Origin: Zoroaster sp. YZ-2022
Lineage: Eukaryota; Echinodermata; Asteroidea; Forcipulatida; Zoroasteridae
DNA: 64,000 bases
Reading direction: 5' to 3'
Assembly (NCBI GenBank): GCA_029582265.1
Contig: CM055831.1
Coordinates: forward strand, 29,078,189 to 29,142,188
Shown: piece after piece, positions 12,601-24,900 of the stretch
Position numbering within the stretch: position 1 is the stretch's first letter
How the letters are laid out: every line of letters starts with the position of its first letter
Program-made: the position numbers and the translations under genes
Notes under the pieces: generated by a model
The model's input: only the letters and a program-made list of their open reading frames with translations
Database searches by the model: none
Told to the model about the DNA's origin: nothing

Positions 12601-15600
12601 CAATGAAACATACAAACAAGCTGAAAAATGCATCAAAACAAAGACACGAACACCCCGACAAGATACCGTACACATGCAAACAGACAAGCAAAATTACAAT
12701 TATACAAACAGCCAAATACAAATGGAACACAAACAACCATATTAAGAAACAACAAACAAACGACAAACATTCAGACAACACATTGTAAACAAACACATAT
12801 CAAAAATTACTAACAAACTATTATACAGAAAACAAACAACCATATTAACAGACAGACAGGTAACACAGACACACAAACAACCATGAAAGAAAGGAAACTG
12901 ACAGGTATAATTTGAAATGGACTAGTTGAGCAAAGAAATCTGGCTGAACCAGGACCCAAACCCGAGACCCCTGGACCACCGTTCCAGCACTGGAACGGCA
13001 ATCCAGAGGTCCCGGGCTCGAATCCCGGCTCAGCCAAACTTTCCCGCTCAACCAATATTTATAACAAAATTTAGGTCAAAAGCAACTAATAGACAAACAA
13101 AAAAAGACATTTAACCATCAAGAAAATGTGCACATAATTTACGATTAAAACACTGAAATGAATCAAGTATCAAGGAGTCCTTAACGTGGATTGGGAGATT
13201 ACTCCATATACGAGGAAAAACATGAACAGGGGAGTTCCTTAGACTTTGGGTTCTGGCATAATGATGATTAAATGAAACTGTGTCCAGGTGGCGGGTGTTG
13301 ACTACTGTATGGGATGTAATACTAAGACAATCAATGAGGCCAAACAAACATTTAATGACAAATTGAACCGTGAGTTTGTTTCGTCTAGTTGCAAGGCTTA
13401 ACCAGTTCAGTGTATGCAGTCTGTCCTCGTAGGTCATGGCTCCTCTCTGCTGGTTTAGAATTATCCTAGTGGCTCGTCTTTGCACTCGCTCGAGTTTGGC
13501 GGCCAACGTCACTGTATATGGGCACCAGGCAGGCAACCCATACTCGAGCACAGGCAAGACTAGGGTTCGGTAGAGTGACAAGAGAGCCTTTGACGATGAT
13601 CCACCGGCGATATGCCAAATGAAGCCCAAAGTTTTGTTGGCTTTAGACACAACGGCATCGACGTGGTCATTCCATGTTAGATTATTGTTCACGGTTATTC
13701 CAAGATACTTGAAGGTAGGGGAAACTGTGAGGGGCATTCCTTGGAGAGTGTAGATTGGGAGGACTATTGTTTTTCTTTATGCTGGCGTCATGTGCATTAT
13801 CTTGGACTTTCCCTGGTTGAATTTCATTCCATTTGATATGCTCCGATGGGCAAGAGCGTCAAGGTCCGACTGGAAGTGGAGTTCATCACTGGGCGAAAGA
13901 ATTGGCTGGTAAATGAGGGTGTCATCTGCAAAAAGCAGACACTTAGATGAAAGGTTATTAGAAATATCGCTGATAAACATGTTGAATAGCAGAGGGCCGA
14001 GCACACTTCCTTGGGGGACGCCGGATGTGACTGGTGACCATGATGAAAAAGAGCCACGATACATAACACGTTGCTGACGCCCAGTCAAGAATGATTTCAA
14101 CCAGTTCCAAGGTTGACCTCGTATGTTGAAATTGCAGCGAGTTTTTCTAGTACCGTGTGATGAGGCATCATGTCAAATGCCTTAGAAAAGTCTAGGCAAG
14201 CAATGTCAATTCTAGGTGGGCGTGGCTTGTCCAGGATTGAAGCCAGTCGTGAATGGCATTAGTTAACTGTGTCACACACGATTTTCGAGCTGAGAAACCA
14301 TGTTGTTTATCATTACCAAGGCAAAAGGAGGACACATGATCATGAATACCATCTGCCACAGCCTTCTCAATCACCTTACAAACAACGGAAGTTAGGGCAA
14401 TTGGACGGTAGTTCTTAATATCAGTTCGGTTGGCGGACTTGAACACAGGTGTGATGTTTGAAAGTTTCCAGTCCATGGGGAGAGTACCCTGTGCAAGTGA
14501 AGAATTCATCAAGCGCAACAATGGGGGAGCAATTGATGATGCAGTAGCTCGTAGGATTGTCGGTGAGATTCCATCAGGGCCCGGTGCTTTATGAGGGTTG
14601 AGAGTTAGCAGCGATTTGGTCAGAAATCCTAGATTGATTCTGATTGGAGGGAGTTCGGGAATAAGGAGAGAACACGGTGGTGGAGTCGATGTACAATTGA
14701 CTGCAGGCGAATGAACTAAAGTGAAAAACTCATTGAAGGCTTCAGCAATATCAGCAGGCTTGTGGATCACCTTGTCGGCTTGACGGAAGGCTGGAGGACA
14801 CTTGGATTTTCTTTGGTCTCTCACAAAGCACCAGAAACTTCGCTTGTTGTCCATGATCGCAAATAAACCATCAACATAGTTAGTGTAGGCTAATTTAGTC
14901 GAGTATTTCACCTGATTCCGGACGTTCTTGTAATCTAGCCATGCTGAACTGGATCGGGAGTATTTCGCTTTATTGAATAGTTTATGCTTTAGGTGAATAA
15001 GTTTTTTAAGATCTTGTGATATCCAAGGTGAGATCTTACTGCGGCGACACTGCTCGGGGTATGCTGTCATGGATGGCTGCTTCGAAGATGTCCATAAAGC
15101 CTTCCCAAGATGCATCGGGATAGTCATCATCCATAAAAGCTGACCATGGAGCAAGATGTAGGAGAGTCTCCAAGTGTGCCATGTCACCTTTTCTGTACTG
15201 CAGAAACGAGCGGATAACTGCAGGTTGTGGAGGAGCTTTGATGGCACTAAACAAGAAGGACACTGCGTGATGATCACTACAGACTGGGTTTGCAGCGGAC
15301 TCCACTGCAGAAAACTTCTCGGGTCGATTGGTGAAGATGAGGTCAATAGTAGTTCCTATAGAGGTAGAGTTGCTTGAGGGTCGAGTCACATCTTCCACTA
15401 TCTGCGTGAGGCCAATGGAATCAGTGATATCTCGCAGATTAGCAGTGGAAGTAGTATCAACTGCCAGTTGATATTAAAGTCACCTAGCAGGATAATGCCT
15501 TCATACTGGGGAAGATCCAACTGGACTGCATCACAAGCATCTTGTAAAGATTGCAAGAATGTTGGGCCAGAGTTAGGAGGTCGGTAAACAACCCTACAAT

Positions 15601-18600
15601 CCATTTGGAGCACTTGACAGTGATGGAAAACCAGACCAGTTCAATGTCTTTATTGTCAAGGTGTTTGAGCTGCAAAGGGAGTAGCATGTCATTGACGAGT
15701 GCCATGATGCCACCACCCCGACCGTCACGATCGCGTCGAATAGATGAGTATCCCGTCAAGCAAGAAAGGAAATCGGTGTCATCAGCCATCATCCACGTTT
15801 CAGTGATACAGACAATATCTAAGGGGTCGAGTTCCAAATATGATTGCATGTCCTGCTGTTTGCTGCGGATGCTGCGAGCATTGATGAGAATACCGGAGAT
15901 TGAGTTACTGTGAGTATTCTTGGGAGGTACATGTGGGTCGAGATTAGGGGCAATTCCCAGTGATGCATCATGGTCCGTTGGGCCACCGTAGATGTCCTGG
16001 AATGATGTATCACTACATGACATGAAGGGCAATAGTGGGGTGCAGCTAGGGCAGAACCAGTCAATTGTGCTTGATATGAGTGTTGAGTACTGAGCAAACA
16101 TCAGGGAGACATTTCTGGTGCCAGTATTTGTTACAGTCTTCACAGAGGAGGGATCTTTGATTGCATTTTACAGGACGGTTGCATCCACCACAGGGATCCT
16201 TGATTGGACCTGGGTTGGGTTCAATGTCTCCAGAGACAGTCAGAGGGAGATTAAATGTTGATGTGGAGTTGGGATAGTAAGCAACTGGGGCTCTACCAAA
16301 CTTACTGCATTTTGAAGTGATGATCTTCACTTCAGAGGTCCGCCATCTTGGTGTACATGTACATGTATGTAGAAGCTTGGTATAGCACACTGATGCCAGG
16401 GGAGAACAAAGGATGATTGGCTCTACACAGTTGGCACAATGGGTTCACTCACGCGTGCACTGAATAGGGCAATTGGCTTGAGTCACTGGCTGAAGATGCT
16501 GGAAATCTTGATGAAAATCACTCCAGATTTCACTCACCCTGACTGGAATTTCTTGATGAAAGTGATCAGTTTGATCAGTGATAAATACTCTGTCATGTGG
16601 TATATAATTTAACTCACTTTGAGAGCTATGGACAGCAAGACTAAGTACAAAAGTGAGAGCACAGCACAAGGCTTGCATCTTGCCAACTCCTGTCCTATTG
16701 AGAGCATCTCAAAACTTGAAGTAGACCTGTTCCATTTGGAAGTTTCTTTCGGGAACACAGTGCATTCCCGAAAGGAACATTCATTGTTCCCAGTAGGAAC
16801 AGTAGCTGTTTCAAATGAGAACGCCTGATGTTCCCATCATACATATACTCATTAATGGAATGTTCCTTTTGGGCACTCAAATAGAACGCCGTCCTGCCTG
16901 GCAGTTTTCACAATGGAATGTTGGCATTCCCAAGTTACGAGACACTCCCATAATCAGTTATCTTTGGATATACCCACTCTCAAGTATGGACATCTACCTG
17001 TCTTTGTTGTGTAGATACAAAATACCTCCCTGTATCTGATAGAATTGTGTTCTTCCCAATGAGATCCACAGTAAAAACTGAGGTGTGTATCTTTATTTAC
17101 AGGTGATGACTGCTCTATTGATATCAACTATTGCATGAGTGACCCTTGTGAGAATGGTGGCACTTGTAACAGTCAAACCAATGGATTCACATGCATGTGT
17201 GATGTTGGCTTTACTGGTACTACATGTGAAACGGACATCGATGAATGTCAGTCCCTGCCTTGTCTGAACGGCGGTTCATGTATCAACGGTGAGGGAGACT
17301 ACCAATGCATTTGCTCTACCGGCTTCACAGGTGACAACTGTGAGACTAACATCGATGAGTGCAAGTCCAAGCCATGCCAGCACAATGGTACATGTATTGA
17401 TGAAGATATCTCTTACCGATGTATCTGTGTCACAGGCTACACAGGAGTCAACTGTGAGATTGATGTGGATTTGTGCGCTAACAACCCCTGCGCCAATGGC
17501 TCGACATGCCAAGATTTGGATGACAGGTATCAGTGTGCATGCCCCCGGGGCCGTGGAGGGGTGCACTGTGAGCTGGTCCTGAATCCATGCCATTACAGTC
17601 CTTGTAGGAATGACGGCGTTTGCTCACAGGTACCTACAGAAGGATACGGGTACAGATGCCAATGTAGGCCAGGATTTACTGGAGTTCACTGCGAGACAGA
17701 CCTGAATGAATGTGTGACCGAGCCGTGTTCTAATGGTGGCACATGCAATGATGGCATTAACAGCTTTGAATGTATATGCCCCCAGGGTTTTGAAGGTAAG
17801 TGATACAGTAATAATTTCAATCCAGTAATGTATAAATATCAATTCTATTTTGTGTCCCTTAAATAGTATGCAATTGCCTTGATGTAGCAGGGGTGTTGGT
17901 GTATACACATGTACATGTATGATGAAGTCAATACCTATTATGCCATGTGGTCTTAGGGCCAGCATACACTGTACATCAGTGCCCCCCCCCCCCCCCACAC
18001 TTGTTGGCAAAATAGTGTCGGTAAATTAACAGAACCGGTATTTCTGAACTGAGTTTCGTGTCAGTAAATTAATTCCCAAACAATGTTTGCCCCCAACTCT
18101 AAAAATCCTGGCTACACCAGTGGTGTGTATATAGGGCTTACATGTATGTATAATGAGCATGAAGGTAGGGTTTCCAAGTGTAAACAATTTCTTTTCTTTT
18201 TTTAAAATTCTGTATACGTCCTCCAATAATGTAGTGTTTCTTTCAGGCTAAGTAAAATCCAATTAATAAATAAAATTTACAAATTACGATGGTACACATG
18301 TGCATACAGTTTGTATGCCTGCAGGCCCCTGGGATGCATAATTTGTACTGCTGGTTGACGTCCTTTGTTTTTCAGGACCCCGTTGTGATAGACGGAGTGA
18401 CTTATGCAGCCCAAATCCTTGCCACCACAACGCACCCTGTGAAGACGAGGGGGATGATTACTTCTGCACTTGTCCAGCTGGTTTATCAGGCCGAGACTGT
18501 GAGATTGAGTTAGATCTCTGTCATGAGGGCGTCACCTGTCTGAATGGTGGCTCCTGTGCACTGTCCTCTGCAGACGAACTGTGCCTCTGTGTGGATGGAT

Positions 18601-21600
18601 TTATAGGTTAGTTAAAATTCACTAATACTTTTGATAAAATCTTTAAACACTAATTGTAATCTTTCAAAAAACAGCTTTAAAAATGTCATAAAAGACTACT
18701 TGGTATAATATTTTCAGTACTATTACTAATAATAATAATGTTGACTTATATAGTGCACGTATCCACCAAACTGGTGCTCAAGGTGCATTATATTATTACC
18801 CCTGCTCATCAGGCTCATAAATCATTCCTGAAACCATCTCAGCTCCCTGGGGAGTTAAATTTCTGCCATTTCAGCGCATATGGGCTAATCAAACACAACA
18901 ACCAACTCTGCCCTCACAGGTACCCATTTACCCCTGGGTGGAGAGAAGCAATTATGGTAAAGTGTCTTGCTCAAGGACACAAGCACCCCGGTCACGGCTG
19001 GGATTCGAACCCACATTCTGACAACTCAGCCATCAGAACACAAATCCGACGATCTAAACCGCTTGACCATGCCATTCCATGAACTACAAGAACCTTGGGT
19101 GAACCAATGAATATTTTAAAGGAAAAACCTTCATTTGCAATTTTAGTTTATATTTCTAAAATGAGAGTACCTCAGGCAGAATGATTTTTCAGGATGTTTG
19201 ATACAATCAACAACTTTACACAAAATAGATGCTTTCAGGTTAAATTGTAAACATTTAATCTTTTGAAAAATACATACACTTAAGGCAGATAAAGAAGCAT
19301 GGATAATTTTCCATCTTTTAAGTTTGTTCAGTCTTGCCTGATATAATATGTTCACATTATACGTCTTTTTCCTGTTCTGTACTAACAGGAAAGCATTGTG
19401 AAACCAACATTGACAACTGTGCCAACCAGCCTTGTGCTAATGATGCCATCTGTGTGGATGGAATCAACAGCTTTACCTGTCACTGCCAGGATGGATTCAC
19501 CGGTAGTCTTTGTGAGATTCAAATTGATGAGTGCGTGTCCTCTCCTTGTGAAAATAGTGGCATCTGTCAGGATCAGATCGGCGGTTACCAGTGTATCTGT
19601 GCCGCAGGGTTTAATGGAACTCACTGCGAGAACAATAAGAACGATTGCTTCCCTGGTGCTTGTGATCACGGGGAGTGTGTCGATGATGTTGATTCGTACA
19701 GATGCAGATGTTATGAGGGTTACTCTGGCCGTCTGTGTAACGTTGACATCAATGAATGTAAATCCTACCCATGCGCCAATGGTGCCACGTGCCATGACCT
19801 GGTTGATGGTTTTATCTGCAATTGTGCAGATGGATGGGTCGGTGACCAATGCGCGATAAACGAGAATGACTGCAAGGATAAACCATGCAAGAACGCCGGC
19901 CGCTGTATCGATGGCCAGCGATCCTACACCTGTAAATGCCAACCAGGATTCACAGGCCATGACTGTGAAATCAACATCGATGAATGTCGCGATAATCCAT
20001 GTCATAATCAGGGTCACTGCATCGATGGGATCAACTCTTTCACCTGCAGTTGCAAGAAGGGTACGAAGGGTACCTTCTGCCAAATTGACATGGGCTTCTG
20101 CCAGCCGAACCCATGCATGCATGGTGGGTCTTGTACCCTGACTGCGTATGGGTTCCTTTGTCATTGCCAGACTGGATTTGAAGGTGATCTCTGTAAGATT
20201 AATGTTGATGACTGTGATGGCCACCAATGCCAAAACGGAGCAAGCTGTATTGATCAGGTATGGCACCGCACTAACAAAGTTTTTTTGTGCTGAAACTGCT
20301 TTCCCTTCCATAGTTCCATGCAAGAAAAGACCATGGCAGTTAGACAAAAGGCAAACTCAAGGGCGTATTTTTTAAGAGAAGAAATATAACTAGACTTTAG
20401 GTGTTTGTCCTTTGGACGAACACAGAGCTGTTCCGATTATTTTGTTTTATGTAGAAATTTACAGACCTAACCTTCAAACTTAAAATACACAACGTCAATG
20501 TATTAACACTCACGATCTTTGCTGGGAACAATGGTTATGTCACTTTTAAAACCCGTAACTTGAGGGCGCTATACGTGATTGAATCTATATTTTTTGAGAC
20601 TTTGGACCTCATTTTTTATATCTGATGCACAAACTTCAGAAAAATCTTAATTATATCGTTTTTGTACCCTAAAATATTGATTTTTATTCAGACTTCCTGT
20701 TGAACCGGAAGTAGAGGTCAATATGGGGTCATTCTTTTGATAAACTATAACATGGATGATGCCCGAGAATATGCCACAAAGATTATCAATTTCTGCCATG
20801 TGGTTCAGAAGATATGAATTTTTGAAGCAATAAGCTTAGAATTAATGCAATTTCTCACATTATGCACAAATGTAATGGGCTGCGAAATACGTATATTGGT
20901 CCGCTACGTGAAACCTCATGACGTCACGATGATGAAATTAGGTTTTTCGTATTAACGTTTTTGATTATCTACAATTTGGCTTATAGTTTGACCCAGTACA
21001 ATAAAGTTTAGTTTTCGGCCCATTGAATTGTACACTGTAATTTGCAACTGTAATTTGCAACGGCAGTAAACAACGACACAAGTCTCACTTGTATGGACAA
21101 GTTGTGCAGCGGATACGTAGGAATTTTAAAAAGTGGTCCAGAACGTGCATTATGTACACGTGCTGTGCACAAACTAATTGGTCCTGATGCCGGTTAGGAA
21201 TCCAATAGTCTTACGCATTAAATTCTTAAACTTGATTAAATCCCAATCCAGTAAGGGATCTATGTATTATTATGTGAATAATGCATAATGTGGATCTGTC
21301 AGGAGAACGGGACTTAATCAAGTCTATGAATTAACAGTATGGGAGTCATAGTGCCCTAATTTAGAACTAAACGGTGCCATTTTTTTAATAGAAATAGATT
21401 AATTAATTAGTTGTAATGTCCTGGAATTAACTCTTACCAAAAGCTGATGCGTTTTAATCATGATTTATGTAAACTATGACACGGATATTGAGATTATAAC
21501 AAAAAGTGTGTTGGCTACCTATGAAAAATTTCCACATTTTCAGTGCATGTGTTTTGTACACAGTACAAAACACGATATAAATGATGTCATGATGACGTCA

Positions 21601-21901
21601 AACAAAACGTTTTAGGCCAAAAGGCACATCTTCAGTACCCCACAAATGTATAACTGAAAAAAGTTTGATGATCGGGTGTATATTTCTTGAGCTATGGTTA
21701 TTACAAGATTGCCTAATTAATTATTCATGTGACTATAACTAAGCTAATTAATTAAGAATCTTAAACTAAATACATTTAATAACTTCATATCATAAGCTTT
21801 GATATGATATAGGATCTGACTCGTTCATATTTTGCCAAGTATAACTTTTGGAGTAAACAAAAATCGTGTACAAATGCTATGGTGTTTTGGCGGAAAGAAA
21901 G

Positions 21902-21937
<36 letters not shown>

Positions 21938-24900
21938 TAAAAATCTTGACGAAAACAAGAGCTGTTCCGCTGTAAAGCGCGGAACAGCTAATAAAAGTAG
22001 AAATGTTTACTCAATTCATCTTACTTCTTACACGGTCATTAATCAAATGTGGTTAAATGCATTAATTTAATTAATTAGTGTAATTCAGTTTCTTAAAATC
22101 TACCCTTTAGGCAAATCGTTACTCTTGTCGCTGCAAACCAGGCTACACTGGACATCGTTGTGATACACGTTTAGATATCTGTGAAGCAGAGCCTTGTCAA
22201 AATAACGCACAGTGTCTCTCAACGGGAAACAGAACTCACCACTGCATGTGCCAACCAGGTAACTTTTTTAAATATCAGTTTTCCTCAAAAAGTAAAATAT
22301 TTTGTATCAACATGATACCTCTAAACCAAACAATTCATCATGTGTTTTTGGCATGTTATCTATGGTTATCTATGGCTTTTCGGAAATTCTGGCTTGCCCT
22401 AGCATACAACAGACGCATAGCCAGAAATTTGTCAAGGGAGGGGTGGCGATAATGTTTTGGGAAACAAGTACCCCCTGGAACAATTTCACCCAAAAATCAT
22501 TTTGATTGAGGTTACAGAACAACTATCATCCCCTCCCCCACAAGCCCAAGAGTGGGGCAGTGACATCCTCTTTTTTCCCCCACCACTTTGGCTTTATGCC
22601 TGGCATACAAAAGCTCACCAGCTATGCCATTTCATACCCAGCTGCTTCTTGGCACTTTATGCAAAACACATGACCCAAGATTATTGAAACTTCCCGCAGT
22701 GAACTGTATTTTTAACCTCGCTTCTGATTGTGGCCATTCAACCTTGAACCAATAAACGACAATGACCAAAAGTAACTATGACATACTAATTACAAACAAC
22801 ACTAAATTTGATTTAATTTTGCCCTGCACCGACGTGTGTATAGCACTGTATGCTCAGTGCTTTCCGACACTCGGAAAGCACACTCCGACACTCAGTGCTT
22901 TCACAGACACTCGGAAAGCACTGAGCACACAGTGCTATACACACGTCGGTGCAGGGCAAAATTAAATCAATTGTTTATCTCCCGATGCAAGAATTTCACC
23001 AACACTAAATTTGTACAACTACCAAAAACAACTTTGTGACATTATAATTATTAATAGAAATGTTGAGAAATATTTACAATTTTATCCAAAACTTGTCGTG
23101 CCATCAAGTTACATGTAAATGTACTTACTATTCCAGTCATTGTCAAGAATGAATTGTTTTCCTATAAAGGTTTCACTGGTATGCGGTGTGAAGTAGCCAT
23201 TGACAACTGTAAGCCAAACCCTTGCCTACATGGAAGCACATGTATTAATGGACTGAACTCTCATTTCTGCTTCTGTGAACCAGGTTATACGTAAGTTTGT
23301 ATAGTGACTGTGTCATTACTTAGGCCGTGTCCAAACCCTTGCCTACATGGAAGCACCTGTAATAATGGACTGAACTCTCATTTCTGTGTCTGTGAACCAG
23401 GCTATACGTAAGTTTGTATAGTGACTGTGTCATTACTTAGGCTGTGTCCAAACCCTTGCCTACATGGAAGCACATGTATTAATGGACTGAACACTCATTT
23501 CTGTGTCTGTGAACCAGGCTATACGTAAGTTTGTATAGTGAGTGTGTCATTACTTAGGTTGTGTACAAACCCTTGCCTACATGGAAGCACATGTATTAAT
23601 GGACTGAACTCTCATTTCTGTGTCTGTGAACCAGGCTATACGTAAGTTTGTATAGTGACTGTGTCATTACTTAGGTTGTGTACAAACCCTTGCCTACATG
23701 GAAGCACATGTATTAATGGACTGAACTCTCATTTCTGTGTCTGTGAACCAGGCTATACGTAAGTTTGTATAGTGACTGTGTCATTACTTAGGTTGTGTAC
23801 AAACCCTTGCCTACATGGAAGCACATGTATTAATGGACTGAACTCTCATTTCTGTGTCTGTGAACCAGGCTATACGTAAGTTTGTAAAGTGATGGTTCAT
23901 AACTTAGGCATAAATGATTTTAAACCAGCAAGTGAAACAAGGTCCCAGAAAATTCTGCATCCAGGAAGGTCTCTCTGAACATTTCAGCATATACATGTGA
24001 CATTAAACTTTATTGAGATCATTTTTTACTCATTGGGAAACAAATGCACAATATTTTCTTGATGATGTTGAAAATAACAACCAGAAAATTTCAAAAATAA
24101 ATATTGAATTGACAGACAGACCAACTTTGTGGGGTTTGGAATTTTGTGGATTGGAATTTAGGGATTTAACATGGAAAATAATTGTGAATTTGTATGTTAA
24201 ATTTTCCTTGTGCAATTTAAATCTGGTATTTTCTACTTGCATTCTTGGTATTGCGAACTAGTCCATTTTTATGTGTATTTCTCCACTGTAGTCAACATGC
24301 TTTTTTATACAAATTTATTATGTTTATTTTTTTTATGCACGTAGTGACTTACTTGTTGCTATTGTATTCATGTCACATGGATTTTGGCCCTCGGACCATG
24401 ATTTGTGATTTTAATAAAATAAATCTAAACTAATTAATTAGTCAACTTGACTCACCTCAAGTCCAAATATTCAGGGACTCGTTACAACTGTTGTGAAATG
24501 ATGGTTGCCCAGCCGTGCCCAACAATGTGATATGAACCTTTGAGCTTCAACTTAGCATCTGTTTTTTAAATTTTTCTCTCACTCTCTAGTGGTGACCAGT
24601 GTGAGCAGGACATTGATGAGTGCCAGAGACACTTCTGTCAGAATGGAGCTCAGTGCATTGACGGCCTGAACGAATACCAGTGCAAGTGTAAACGGGGATT
24701 TGTCGGCAGATTCTGCGATGGATGTAAGAGTTTGTACACAACAACAAGCAAACAATACCACCAACAAGATAATATTATCATGGCTAGTCACACCCACTTT
24801 TCAAACTGACACAAAACACCAATCTGGATTTGTTTAAAGTCCCAAGCCCTCCCATCACTGTAAACTTGCATATAGTCTTGCATCTTTGTAAAATCTGTTC

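Larger units (their letters stand above)
12012..16690 (-). mobile_element. CR1/L2-type LINE with 2A-like peptide, degraded
   Basis: A non-LTR retrotransposon on the minus strand inside the intron between exons 5 and 6. From its 5' side (right): a zinc-finger-like segment preceded by a 2A-like peptide, an apurinic-type endonuclease, a reverse transcriptase, a 3' region of about 1.1 kb containing a long hairpin (12925-13052), and an AAT-repeat tail at about 12016-12042, as CR1/L2 elements have. The 5' limit is uncertain; a 77-codon frame with a signal-peptide-like start (16445-16678) may be its leader or host sequence. Confidence 0.85.

Noticed and set aside
12433..12813. Several hydrophobic or Lys/Thr-rich frames
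   Set aside because: Low-complexity AT-rich DNA in the LINE 3' region; frames are open on both strands by composition.
12950..13045. Functional tRNA gene at the GGGATTCGAGCCC word
   Set aside because: The region folds as one long hairpin rather than a cloverleaf and is part of a LINE 3' region.
19382..20347. Minus-strand 321-codon open frame
   Set aside because: It is the complement of EGF exon 8; the repeated cysteine codons keep the reverse frame open.
23221..23890. CRISPR-like array
   Set aside because: The 117-bp units have no unique spacers and are copies of an EGF exon in an animal gene.
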